A stretch of 64,000 bases of DNA from Brenneria goodwinii. GTDB taxonomy: Bacteria; Pseudomonadota; Gammaproteobacteria; Enterobacterales; Enterobacteriaceae. The notes under the pieces are model-generated. The model was not told the origin of the DNA. It ran no database searches and saw only the letters and a program-made list of their open reading frames with translations. The stretch lies in assembly GCF_002291445.1 (NCBI RefSeq), contig NZ_CP014137.1:2976001-3040000 (forward strand), given 5' to 3'. Each line of letters starts with the position of its first letter. The first letter of the stretch is position 1. Below, one piece after another: positions 18,054-27,900 of the stretch. The translations under genes were made by a program, and so were the position numbers.

Positions 18054-19247
18054 ATGGGAAAGCGCGTCTTTTTGCCAGCCATTGCAGCGACGATGGCGAA
18101 AAGGATAGTCTGCGCAACTGTCGCCGTCTGCCTGCTTGTTATTGCGGGCTGTGGCGGCAAACCGCGCAATGTTACGCCGCTTGGGCAAACGTCGTTTGTT
18201 CAATATCAGCGGGACACCACGCAATGGGTAGAGCGGCATCGCGCTTTCCAGAGTACCGATAAGCGTGTCGAACTGCTCTGGAATACACCGCGGGAAATGC
18301 GTCCGGCCGCTAAGCCGACCAAAGGGATATTACTGGTTCACGGTCTGGGCGATTCCCCAGGTTCATTTAACGACATTATGCCGCGTTTGGCGCAACAGGG
18401 CTTTCTGGTCAGAACCGTACTGCTGCCGGGACACGGCACCCGCCCGGCGGACATGCTGCCTGTCACCGTCGATGACTGGCGCAGAGTCGTCAATGAACAG
18501 ACCGAAATTCTTCGCCATGACGTAAACGAGGTTTATCTGGGCGGTTTTTCCACCGGCGCTAATCTGGTTTTGGAATATGCGCTGAATCACCCGGAAATCA
18601 AAGGATTGTTGCTGTTTTCACCGGCGATCAAGTCTAACGAACGATACGATTTCCTGACGCCGCTGCTGGCCGTTTTTACCGACTGGATACTGAAGCCCCG
18701 CCCTGGTTATCCGCAGCAGTTGGCAACGCGTTACATGGTGGTGCCGACCAACGGTTTCGCCCAGTTTTACCACTCCAGCCGCGCGGTGCGATCGCGGCTG
18801 GCCAAAACGACTTACGACAAACCCGTGTTAATGGTGCTTACCGAGCATGACTCGGTGCTGGATACGCCCTATCTGCTTGCACGCTTCGATCGGAAATTTA
18901 CCCACCCACGCAGCAGGCTGATTTGGTACGGCAGTCAACCGGCGGAACCGCACTCCTCGCGCGTGCTGGTTCGCAGCGACTACTTGCCCGAACGGCGGAT
19001 AAGCCAGTTCTCCCATATGTCGATGCTGTTTTCGCCGGATAATAAAGAGTACGGCGAGACGGGCGCCACCATTATTTGCGCTAACGGACAATCCCATGTC
19101 AGTCAATCTCAATGCCAGGACAGAAGCAAACTGTGGTATTCCGACTGGGGCTATCAGGAAGCGGGAAAAACGCATGTTCGCTTAACGTTCAACCCCTATT
19201 TCAATTGGCAAACCCAGGTGATGAATGAAGTTCTGAAAAACGAATGA
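18054..19247 (+). CDS. Alpha/beta-hydrolase lipoprotein (carboxylesterase-like)
   Basis: 397 residues. An N-terminal hydrophobic segment ends in the lipobox VIAGC, so it is probably anchored to a membrane as a lipoprotein. The hydrolase fold shows the oxyanion segment LLVHGLGDSPGSF, the nucleophile elbow GGFSTG, and a late VLTEHDSVLDT acid region; the catalytic His is probably in the C-terminal QFSHMSML segment. Start ATG at 18054 has AAGGAT upstream; a second ATG at 18093 also leaves a full lipobox signal. The substrate is unknown. It is 102 bases upstream of the Sia-type cluster on the same strand. Confidence 0.8.
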   Translation: MGKRVFLPAIAATMAKRIVCATVAVCLLVIAGCGGKPRNVTPLGQTSFVQYQRDTTQWVERHRAFQSTDKRVELLWNTPREMRPAAKPTKGILLVHGLGDSPGSFNDIMPRLAQQGFLVRTVLLPGHGTRPADMLPVTVDDWRRVVNEQTEILRHDVNEVYLGGFSTGANLVLEYALNHPEIKGLLLFSPAIKSNERYDFLTPLLAVFTDWILKPRPGYPQQLATRYMVVPTNGFAQFYHSSRAVRSRLAKTTYDKPVLMVLTEHDSVLDTPYLLARFDRKFTHPRSRLIWYGSQPAEPHSSRVLVRSDYLPERRISQFSHMSMLFSPDNKEYGETGATIICANGQSHVSQSQCQDRSKLWYSDWGYQEAGKTHVRLTFNPYFNWQTQVMNEVLKNE

Positions 19248-19349
19248 CTTATCGGTCAAATTCCCCTGGCGAGAGGGCGTATTGTCATTATTCGTTCATA
19301 AACATCGGCTATGTTAGCCCCAAGGATGATCAGCTTGTAAAAAAGGGCC

Positions 19350-20594
19350 ATGACTTCTCTCTCTGTTTCACGCGATCAACAATATCTTTGGGGGCCAGCC
19401 ACGGCGCTGGATCTCTGTATTCCCGCCCCGCACGTGTCTCCCGATACCGATAACGCCACCGTGTTACAGCTTTTTAGTAAAAACAAGGAGTTGGTCAGTT
19501 TGCCGGTGGTAGAAGACGGCCGACCTTTCGGGCTAATTAGCCGCCACATCTTTATGTCGCAAATGTCCCGCCCTTTTTATCATGAGCTGTACGATAAAAA
19601 GAGCTGCATCGCTTTTATGGACAAAAACCCGCTGATTATTGACGCCGCCTCTCCGCTAAGCGACGTGGCGGACCAAACGGTAATCACCGGGGATAAATCG
19701 CTGACGGATGGCTTCATCATTATGGAAAACGAGCGGTATATCGGGATCGGGCTCGGCATCGATCTGATCAAAGCGGTTTCCGAGATGCATTCGCAACAGC
19801 ATCAGCAGATCATGCAAAGCATCGAATATGCCAGAGTACTTCAGGAGGCCATGCTGACCACCTCGCGGCAGTCGATGTCCGGCTCGCTGACGGACTGGTG
19901 CATGGTATGGGAGCCAAGAGACTGCGTCGGCGGCGACTGTTATTACTTCAAAGCGTATAAAAATGGCTGGCTCGCCGTTGTCGCGGACTGCACCGGACAT
20001 GGCGTTCCCGGCGCCTTTATGACCCTGATTTTCGCCTCCGCATTGGAACAGGCGCTAACGCAACATGGGCCGGAAATGCCCGATCTATTGCTACAGGCGA
20101 TCAACCGTCATATCAAGAATACCCTCGGTCAACGTAGCGAGAGACGTCAACAACCCTCTTCCAACGATGGCTGCGATGCCATTCTGATCTTTTGCGATAC
20201 CACAAAAAATACGCTCGTCTGGGCCAGCGCCCACATGTGCGCATTTCTGGTCAAACAACAAGCGGCACAGGTGGAGATTCTCGCCGCTGACCGCATGGGC
20301 GTCGGCTATACCGACACGCCTTACGATTACTGCTGGCCCTGTCATCAGTTAACGCTGGACAGCAACGATCTCTTTTTTACCACCACCGACGGGCTGACCG
20401 ATCAAATCGGCGGCGAGCGGAAAACGATGTTCGGCAAACGTCGGCTACAGAAGATTCTTCTGCATTATCAGGATCAGCCAATGCCGGCATTCGCCAATCA
20501 CTTACTAAAAAAACATATGGATTATCAAGGCGATCAGGTAAGAAGGGATGACCTGACTTTTTGGGGTTTTCGACATTGTTCGACATTGACTTAA
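19350..20594 (+). CDS. PP2C/SpoIIE-type phosphatase with N-terminal CBS domains (SiaA-like)
   Basis: 414 residues. Residues about 15-150 form a CBS-pair-like module of the kind seen in CBS-GGDEF/EAL proteins (LVSLPVVEDGRPFGLISR, FMDKNPLIIDAASPLSDVA, GFIIMENERYIGIGLG). A short helix leads to a PP2C Ser/Thr phosphatase domain with metal ligands in VGGDCYYF (194-196) and VADCTGHGVPGAFMT (212-224) and a late FTTTDGLTDQ. Gene order with SiaB, SiaC and a diguanylate cyclase matches the siaABCD system, in which SiaA dephosphorylates SiaC. In P. aeruginosa SiaA is a HAMP membrane protein; here the input is cytoplasmic CBS. Confidence 0.82.
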   Translation: MTSLSVSRDQQYLWGPATALDLCIPAPHVSPDTDNATVLQLFSKNKELVSLPVVEDGRPFGLISRHIFMSQMSRPFYHELYDKKSCIAFMDKNPLIIDAASPLSDVADQTVITGDKSLTDGFIIMENERYIGIGLGIDLIKAVSEMHSQQHQQIMQSIEYARVLQEAMLTTSRQSMSGSLTDWCMVWEPRDCVGGDCYYFKAYKNGWLAVVADCTGHGVPGAFMTLIFASALEQALTQHGPEMPDLLLQAINRHIKNTLGQRSERRQQPSSNDGCDAILIFCDTTKNTLVWASAHMCAFLVKQQAAQVEILAADRMGVGYTDTPYDYCWPCHQLTLDSNDLFFTTTDGLTDQIGGERKTMFGKRRLQKILLHYQDQPMPAFANHLLKKHMDYQGDQVRRDDLTFWGFRHCSTLT

Positions 20595-20611
20595 TCAGGT
20601 GAATCGGGATT

Positions 20612-21163
20612 ATGCCAGATACTAAATACACCGAACTTTTCGACTCGACGCATCAAAGGGATATTACGTTGTATTACGTCGGGTATTTCTCACAGAACAT
20701 CATCAGTTCTCTGGCTGAGACGGTACGGTTACAACTCGAAAAAAAGCAGGTTCCCGCCGGAATACGCCGGAAGCTATTTTCCGCTTTCGTCGAAATGGTA
20801 CAGAACATCACCCGCTATTCGGCTACCCACCTGACCGAACTCGACCAGCTTAATGAGGTTCGTCACGGATCGGTATGTGTCGGTCTTGAAAACGGGAAAT
20901 ATTTTTTACTTTGCGCAAACCAGGTCCGCCCTGACGACATTGAAAAATTGCGCATTCGTCTTGAGCCCTTGCGTTATATGACGCTTGATGAAATCAAGCT
21001 CGCCTATAAAGCCTCCCTGCGCGATGAAACGCCGCCCTGGAGCAAGGGGGCGGACATGGGATTACTGACCGTCGCCCGCGATGCCAGCGAGCCGCTGCAG
21101 TTCACCTTTCGAGCGGATACTTCAACGGGGCTGTCTATGTTTTATCTAAAGGCGATCATCTGA
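20612..21163 (+). CDS. siaB: SiaB-family protein kinase
   Basis: 183 residues, DUF6272-type. The GHKL-like N-terminal half contains FVEMVQNITRYSA, resembling the N-box of histidine-kinase-type ATPases, and a glycine-bearing GADMGLLTVARDA follows. In Pseudomonas SiaB phosphorylates SiaC and so opposes SiaA. The start at 20612 has AGGTGA upstream, 17 bases after the phosphatase stop; the next gene starts 1 base after its stop, so the four genes form one operon. Confidence 0.8.
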   Translation: MPDTKYTELFDSTHQRDITLYYVGYFSQNIISSLAETVRLQLEKKQVPAGIRRKLFSAFVEMVQNITRYSATHLTELDQLNEVRHGSVCVGLENGKYFLLCANQVRPDDIEKLRIRLEPLRYMTLDEIKLAYKASLRDETPPWSKGADMGLLTVARDASEPLQFTFRADTSTGLSMFYLKAII

Positions 21164-21164
21164 A

Positions 21165-21593
21165 ATGGCGAATATTATCAATATGGAAAATCTTCACATC
21201 ACAGGGACGCCCTGTACACCAGCCGTAGATTTTGACTTTGATACTCATCGGCTTTCTCTAGCCGGCGAGTCTTATCCTGAAAATGCGGCGGCGTTTTATC
21301 GCCCGCTGATTGAGCAGGTTCAGGACTATCTCAGCGAGCTCACCACAGAAGGCGATGCCAGAGAAGCGCCGCCGCCGGCCATCGAATTCCACGTATCGCT
21401 GGTTTACTTCAACAGTTCCAGCACCAAAATGCTGTTCAGCCTGTTCAACATACTGAATCAGGCGGCGGAACAGACACTGCCCATTACTTTGCATTGGTAT
21501 TACGACCAAGATGATGATATTGCGGAAGAGTTCGGTGAAGAATTACACATCGATTTTCCAGCACTCGACTTCTACAGCCATATTCTGGAGTAA
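21165..21593 (+). CDS. siaC: SiaC-family regulatory phosphoprotein
   Basis: 142 residues, DUF1987. The GTPCTPAVDFD start, SLAGESYPENAAAFY and VYFNSSSTKML segments match SiaC. Aligning by eye to the P. aeruginosa protein, Ser84 in YFNSSS falls at the phosphorylated Thr68. In that system unphosphorylated SiaC binds and activates the diguanylate cyclase SiaD. The start could instead be the second Met (21183). Confidence 0.82.
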   Translation: MANIINMENLHITGTPCTPAVDFDFDTHRLSLAGESYPENAAAFYRPLIEQVQDYLSELTTEGDAREAPPPAIEFHVSLVYFNSSSTKMLFSLFNILNQAAEQTLPITLHWYYDQDDDIAEEFGEELHIDFPALDFYSHILE

Positions 21594-21599
21594 CCAACA

Positions 21600-22307
21600 A
21601 TGAGTACTTTTGAGCTGTTCACGCCGGAATACGATATTCTCATCGCCGCACGCAATGTCGCCAACCAACAGGATATGCCCGCGGAGGTCTACCGGGACAC
21701 GCTGCTGGCATTGACCGAACACTACCAGCGTCTGGTTCGGGAATCGCATCGCCTGATTTCCCGTAGCGATCGTGCAGAAAAAGAGTTGAATCGCCTGAAT
21801 GGTCAACTGCACAAGTTGGCGATTCAACTGGAATACAAAGCCAGTCACGATCCGCTGACCAACGTTTATAACCGCGGCGCGATCATTGAGCGCATAAATC
21901 AAACGCTGGAACGTAACCAGGCCGCGCTTATTGTATTGGATATCGACCATTTCAAACGGGTAAACGACGCCTACGGCCACCCCACCGGGGATGCCGTAAT
22001 ATGCGCGCTGATGTCGCGGGTACGGGAAGTGCTTAAGGGAGAAGGCAGCATCGGCCGGGTGGGCGGCGAGGAGTTCACCATCCTGCTGGATAACTTTACC
22101 CTTGAGCTGGCCGTAGAAATCGCCGGGCGTATCCATTTCAGCCTGAATGACATGCCGCTGCCCGTGTTACCCCAGCAAGCGGTAACAGCCAGCTTCGGCG
22201 TGAGCTGGGCGCCGTCCGACACCTGCTTTGATACGCTCTACGGTTCGGCGGATGCCGCGCTCTATAAAGCCAAGCAGCGGGGCAGGAACTGCGTTGAGTA
22301 TCAGTAG
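21600..22307 (+). CDS. siaD: Diguanylate cyclase (SiaD-like)
   Basis: 235 residues. A helical N-terminal stretch (about 1-80), probably the SiaC-binding coiled coil, is followed by a GGDEF domain with DPLTNVYNR, IVLDIDHFKRVND and an active-site GGEEF at 155-159. No RxxD inhibitory site is present five residues before GGEEF, so feedback by c-di-GMP may be absent. GGAG lies 8 bases before the ATG. The last bases overlap the 3' end of the convergent mltB. Confidence 0.88.
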   Translation: MSTFELFTPEYDILIAARNVANQQDMPAEVYRDTLLALTEHYQRLVRESHRLISRSDRAEKELNRLNGQLHKLAIQLEYKASHDPLTNVYNRGAIIERINQTLERNQAALIVLDIDHFKRVNDAYGHPTGDAVICALMSRVREVLKGEGSIGRVGGEEFTILLDNFTLELAVEIAGRIHFSLNDMPLPVLPQQAVTASFGVSWAPSDTCFDTLYGSADAALYKAKQRGRNCVEYQ

Positions 22308-23392
22308 GCGCCGCCAAGGCGGGCGCGGCCAACCGCTTCCCCTAGCTGCCATACCGCCATCGCATAATGGGTGCTGTGGTTATAACGGGTAATGGTGTAA
22401 AAATTGGGCAGACCGTACCAATATTGATAGCCGCTGCCGATATCGAGACGCAACAAACTGGCCTCTTCATTGCCGCCCAACGTGCTCAACGGTTTTAGCC
22501 CCGCCGCCTGCAATGTGGCGATAGAGTAGCGCGTATTGAAACCATTTTTCAGCGACGAAGCCTGACCCAGCGCGGGAACAGCCACCAAACCATCCTTGAC
22601 CCAACCGTGAGCCTTAAAGTAATTGGCGACGCTGCCGATGGCATCCACCGGATCCCACAGATTGACATGACCATTGCCGTCAAAATCGATGGCATATTGC
22701 TTGAACGACGACGGCATAAATTGGCCGTAGCCCATAGCGCCGGCGTAGGATCCGCGTAGGCTGAGGGGATCGTTGCCTTCATTACGGGCCATCAGCAGAA
22801 ACGTTTCCAATTCGCCGGTAAAATATTCGGCACGACGCGGGTAATCGAAAGCCAGCGTCGCCAGCGCATCAATGATTCGGGTCTTGCCCATCACCCGGCC
22901 CCAGCGGGTTTCAACGCCGATAATGCCGACAATAATCTCCGGAGGAACGCCGTATAATTTCCAGGCGCGTTGCAGCGCATCCTGATACTGATTCCAGAAA
23001 GCCACGCCGTTTTGTACGTTATCCGGCGTAATAAATTGGTTACGGTAACGGAGCCAGGCGCCATTGGGAACAGACGGCCCCGTAGCCGCGGGCGTGGGAG
23101 CCTGCTTGTCCATCAGCCGCAGCACCCAGTCCAACCGCTGCGCCTGGGCCAGAACATCATGCAACTGCTGACGGTCGAACCCGTGTTCATTGACCATTTT
23201 ATCGACAAAACGGGTCGTCGCCGGATTGAAAGCAAAATCGCCGCTCAGCAGATGGCCGCTATGCGCGGGCTCCAGCAAAAAGCCGCCGCCTTTAAAAGGA
23301 TTGCCTTTAGGCGCTTCGGGAGGCGGTGTCGGCTTACTGCTACAAGCGGAGAGAAACACAATCAGTGGAAGAAAAGTGGCCAAATGACGCAT
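22301..23392 (-). CDS. mltB: Membrane-bound lytic murein transglycosylase B
   Basis: 363 residues, close to E. coli MltB (361). A lipoprotein signal ends in the lipobox FLSAC. The catalytic Glu is in GIIGVETRWGR; GAMGYGQFMPSSFKQYAIDFDGNGHVNLWDPVDAIGS is split here as GAMGYGQFMPSS and DGNGHVNLWDP, the latter the calcium-binding EF-hand-like loop of the family. The start is taken at 23392 (MRHLATFLP) because it begins the signal; an upstream extension to 23443 adds an unlikely leader. Confidence 0.93.
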   Translation of the reverse strand: MRHLATFLPLIVFLSACSSKPTPPPEAPKGNPFKGGGFLLEPAHSGHLLSGDFAFNPATTRFVDKMVNEHGFDRQQLHDVLAQAQRLDWVLRLMDKQAPTPAATGPSVPNGAWLRYRNQFITPDNVQNGVAFWNQYQDALQRAWKLYGVPPEIIVGIIGVETRWGRVMGKTRIIDALATLAFDYPRRAEYFTGELETFLLMARNEGNDPLSLRGSYAGAMGYGQFMPSSFKQYAIDFDGNGHVNLWDPVDAIGSVANYFKAHGWVKDGLVAVPALGQASSLKNGFNTRYSIATLQAAGLKPLSTLGGNEEASLLRLDIGSGYQYWYGLPNFYTITRYNHSTHYAMAVWQLGEAVGRARLGGAY

Positions 23393-23508
23393 CAGATTTC
23401 CGTGTAACCGAGTCAGGGGAAAGTAACCGCAATGGTAAATCATTGCCCGATACGAAAAAACTGAAATATGCGCGCCGAACCGCTTAAGACCCGGCGCGCA
23501 GTAGATTG

Positions 23509-23850
23509 TCAGTTTTTCTTAACAAACTCAGATTTCAGCTTCATTGCGCCAAAACCATCGATTTTGCAATCAATGTTATGATCGCCTTCGACAAGGCGAA
23601 TGCCTTTAACGCGCGTACCGATTTTCAGAGTTGATGAACTTCCTTTAACTTTCAAATCCTTAACTACCGTTACGGAGTCACCGTCCGCCAGCAGATTACC
23701 ATTGGCGTCTCTGACGACCAGCCCTTCTTCTTCGGCGGCCGCATCACCGTTCATTGCCCAGACATGCCCACACTCCGGGCAGTTCAATAATTCATTATCC
23801 TGCCAGGTATATTCAGAATTGCATTTAGGACAATTAGGTAGCTGTTGCAT
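23509..23850 (-). CDS. yjdM: YjdM/PhnA-type zinc-ribbon protein
   Basis: 113 residues. An N-terminal zinc ribbon (CPKCNSEYTW and CPECGHVW) is followed by the compact DANGNLLADGDSVTVVKDLKVKG and KIGTRVKGIRL segments that define the PhnA family. The E. coli homologue is not a phosphonoacetate hydrolase despite its old name and its function remains unclear. It is a single gene on this strand. Confidence 0.9.
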   Translation of the reverse strand: MQQLPNCPKCNSEYTWQDNELLNCPECGHVWAMNGDAAAEEEGLVVRDANGNLLADGDSVTVVKDLKVKGSSSTLKIGTRVKGIRLVEGDHNIDCKIDGFGAMKLKSEFVKKN

Positions 23851-23977
23851 GATAAAATTCCTGAAAATTTAAAAAATGATATAAAAAGCCAATAAAATCA
23901 AAGATAGTGTTACCAGCTACGGATATTTTAACTTTTTATTCGCCCGGAGAGTAGCCATCTCTTTGGCAGGCGCGGAA

Positions 23978-24628
23978 TCACTTCACAATTTTGCCGTCCT
24001 GTAGGATGAACATGACTTTCCCATCCCAAAACTCGGCGATAAAGATATCCTCTTCCTCAAGGGCATGCTTCTCCAGCTCACCTTTCAGCCAATCTTCATC
24101 CTTTTCTATTTGCTCCAGCTCGTCATGTCTGATCTTGCCGTCCTTCATAATAATGACCGAGGGCATCTTGGCATCATCGCAAACCACGGTGAGTTGACCG
24201 CTGGGCTCTATTTGAGCGTAAGTTACCTGCTGAAAAGAGTTGATCCCCTGGGAATGAAGTTGAGAGGCGACGTTCAAGATATCGATCTTATTTTTCTTGC
24301 GTAGAATATTATCCATCAGAAATCTTCCTTTCTTAACGATAGGAAGCGGATTACCGATAGCGATAGAACGAAAAAGACTAATGTGCTTGGTGATGGCATT
24401 CAGCAACGAGATCAACCCGACGCCGATAAATAGCACGATAATATATTGTTGCAGAGGAATACTGTCGCTATAGATTACCCCGCCGATGATGCCGCCAAGA
24501 ACAAAGTTGCCAATAAAATCAACCGGCGTCATTTGAGACAGCTGCGTTTTTCCTGACAAATTGAGATGCATTATCACAATACAGAACCCAATGATGAATT
24601 TTATTAGTACAAAACTGTAATATTCCAT
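23978..24628 (-). CDS. DUF421 (YetF-like) membrane protein
   Basis: 216 residues with three membrane segments in the first ~90 residues (including TPVDFIGNFVLGGIIGGVIY) and a soluble C-terminal domain with the family's KGRFLMDNILRKKNKID and VTYAQIEPSGQLTVV. The family is widespread and of unknown function, linked with spore proteins in Bacillus but general in enterobacteria. Confidence 0.8.
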   Translation of the reverse strand: MEYYSFVLIKFIIGFCIVIMHLNLSGKTQLSQMTPVDFIGNFVLGGIIGGVIYSDSIPLQQYIIVLFIGVGLISLLNAITKHISLFRSIAIGNPLPIVKKGRFLMDNILRKKNKIDILNVASQLHSQGINSFQQVTYAQIEPSGQLTVVCDDAKMPSVIIMKDGKIRHDELEQIEKDEDWLKGELEKHALEEEDIFIAEFWDGKVMFILQDGKIVK

Positions 24629-24793
24629 ATATTTTCTAACCTGCGTATTACGCTATTTCAAATAAATTACCGCTTCTAAAGCAAAAGCAAACCGCCACAA
24701 AAATGAACAAGCCGCGAAAAAGACCGTTACTTATTGTGTATGTGCGTTAACCCATTACTTATCAGTGTGTCACAACACTAATTTATATAGATG

Positions 24794-24819
24794 AAAATCG
24801 GCGTCCATGCCGATTTTTT
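24794..24819. terminator. Bidirectional intrinsic terminator downstream of the effector operon
   Basis: AAAATCGGC and GCCGATTTTTTG form a 7-pair stem with A/T runs on both sides. On the reverse strand it ends the long AvrE transcript about 100 bases after the last stop. Confidence 0.7.
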
Positions 24820-24914
24820 GCATAAAATAGGCGGAATTAATTAAATCGTGGCTAAACATACCTGTATTTCCAAGCCAATTCGTCACTGCGCGGATTCATT
24901 GTTAAACAAATGTA

Positions 24915-27900
24915 TTAACTTTTCATTTCCATACCTTCGCTTTTCAACTGCTGCATCGCGTCGGCCACGCCGGCGTCGGCTTTGGCAATATCGCCCTCCA
25001 ATACAAATCCGATTGGCGTATCCTGATCTCTGCCATATTTCAGGCCGATGGTACCGGTGTTTTTGGTCATGGATACGGTGGCGCTGCTGTTCCCGCCTAA
25101 GATCAACGCCGGCGTATTCAATCCCTCTTTTTTACTCAGCGTCTGGTAAAACATAATGCTGCCCAGCCGCAGAGTAGTTCTATCGCTGAACAGCCGGACG
25201 ATATCCTGCTGATCCAGCTTTTTATCATGTAGCCCATCAAGGACTTGCTGTTTAACATCCTCTTTTAATTCCAGCTTAACTATCATCAGTATGGGCGCAT
25301 CTTTCCTCAGTTTATCCAGAACCGATTTCACTTCCGGCGTAGAGTCCATCAGCGTTTTTATGCGTTGGGCATTATCCGGCGCCAAGGCGGAATCCAACTG
25401 CCGATGCAGATAGTGAGATACCCCCTCGTGCTTCAAGCTCGGCACCCAGTTGTAATACGACCTTAATCTTGCATTCGACAATATTTTTTCGCCCTGAAGC
25501 GCGGCGTGGTGCTCAAACAACGAGGCTTTGATTTTATTGACCGCTTCATAGCGTTCGTCGCTGTTAATCTCCTGCCCGCTGAAATGCTTATGCAAAATAG
25601 TCAGTTTCTCCCCAATATCCGACACATCCTTCAGCGCGGCTAAAACCTGGCGGCTGGTACCGTCTTTAAAATGTTTGCCCAGCGATTTGACCAGATCGTC
25701 GACGTTATCCTCAGTCAGCGGCTCGGCGTTTTTCATGGTGACATCCACACGTTTATGGGCGTTTTTGTCCACGCTGGCGCTGGCGGATGCGGAAACCGCG
25801 CTAAAGAACGGCAGCGTTCCCGGCGGATTCTCGCTGGCGGCGCGCATGACGCCAGCGCTGGCGGAAACATGCGCATCCACGTTGGCCTGGTTGAAAAAGC
25901 GTACCTTGCTGTCTCTATGACTGATGGTGGTCAATGCGCTCCCCTCTTCGGAGGCGCGCTCGCGGTTAACCGACACCAGCTTTGCCCCGCCGCCCACGCC
26001 CACGGCCAAACGCGCCACGGCGGATGTCGGCGCCGCGCCGGTATCGGTGATATTGACGCCGGCGCGCGCCTCCAGCGCGCCATTGACATCCAGGCTGAAA
26101 CCAAGTTTATTCCCTTCCATCACCCGATGCCGAACCCCTTTGGTCATCACATCCACCGGGTTCAACGTTCCCTGGGTTAATCCTTTGATAAAATCCGGTA
26201 ATTCGTCATTCGTTAAGTAAAAATAGAGGCCGCTTTTCGGCCCGCCGGTCACGGTTCCGCTCACGGTTCCGCTGGCCCGCAGATCCGGTAAGAGATCGTG
26301 TTCTTTAGTCATCGCGACGGCGCGCGCTTTTTCCTTGAGGTTATCCGGCAGCAGTTCCGGTATCAAATTAAAGCCGGTGGCGACGGATAAGCTGCCGTTA
26401 GTGTTGCCCTTTTTGTCGAATTCGACCAAGAAATCGTTGCCGACACGCGTCAGGCTGAGTGCGTAAGTTCGGTTAAACCCCACGCTCGCGCCCGGTATTA
26501 GCGGAATCGGCAGCGATTTCGGCGACAAGATATAGGATGAAGTGGCCGCCGCGCCGTAATGACGCTCAAAAGTAAGAAATTCCTCTTCTTCCAGCGACTG
26601 TAATGTATCGACAAGTTTTGACTCCAGTTGCGTCTGGCTTTCCGCCTCCAGCACGGTGCGCGATGTCATATTGATCCCGTGGTGCTCTTTACGGAACGCG
26701 TTCAAAAACGCTTTAACGGTGTCATAATCGGCTTCCAGCGCCCGGTCGCTGACAAATCCCATATCCGTAAATTGCTTGACCGGATTATCGCCGTACTGGT
26801 GATTTCGCAACTGTGAAAGCGCATGTTGCAGTTGCGTTATCTGCTCCTCATCGGGCGATTTTCCCGACAGCAGTTCCGCCTTATTCACCAATTGATGCAG
26901 ATCTTTCAGCGTCAAGGTATCCAGAATCAAACGGGATTTAAGCAGCGACCCGCGATCGTTGGGATCGCGCTGGCGCGCCATATCCGTTTTCTGGTGGCTG
27001 ATATCGGCCTGCTTGTCGACAAAACCGGCCAGCAGTTTTTCCACTTTGCTTTCCCTGGCTATCGGAACGGTGCGCCAGGCGTCCAGCAGCGTGCGGATAA
27101 GATCTTGCCCGGAGCGATGCGGATTCAGGGATTGCGCTGCCGGTTTCAGTATGGAAGGTTTGAATTTGTCGTTCAGTTCGCCATTCAGCGTGACGACCCC
27201 TTGTTGCCGCCCCAGACGGATAGCGCTATGCAGCGCGCTATCCTCCAGCTCATGACGGAAATGTTGTAGCTGTGCGACCACGCTTTTTCCCTGTTCGCCC
27301 AGATCCAATTTTTCCAACCGCAGGTGCAAATCCGCCACGCTATTCCCCCCATCGGGCGATACGGCGGTAGCGGACTTATGGATGTTTCCGGCTTCCAACT
27401 GTTTAAATAAAGCGCTTTGCATCTGGTACAACGGCTTGAGTCCATCACGCCCTTGCCACTGGTGCTGAACGGCATAAGCCAGATTTTTAAGCGGTCTGGG
27501 CGTTGTCATCGTAGGGGAGAACAGATGGGCGCTGAGACGCTCGGAAAACTTGCTCTTTATCTTTTTACTTTCTTCGCCGGTGAAGCCGCCAAGATTCACC
27601 GCGCGCTGTACCGTAACGCCGGTTTTAGGTATGCGGTGACGCTTCATCGCCTTCCCTAACCGCTCATATACGGTTTGTTTCAACATCTCTTCCGACGCCG
27701 ACGTTTTCGCCGGCTCGGTGTTGTTCAATGGCCGCCAGCTATCGCCATCGCGCCGGTAGCTGTCCGAATCCCGCGTAACGACAAAATTTCCGGCGGCGTC
27801 ATTCTGAATATAGCTAATATGACCGGCGCTTTCGCCTGGTAACGATAACGCCTGCCAGACGGCGTGGGCCTGAACGCCGGAGGGCTGCTGCCACTGCGCT

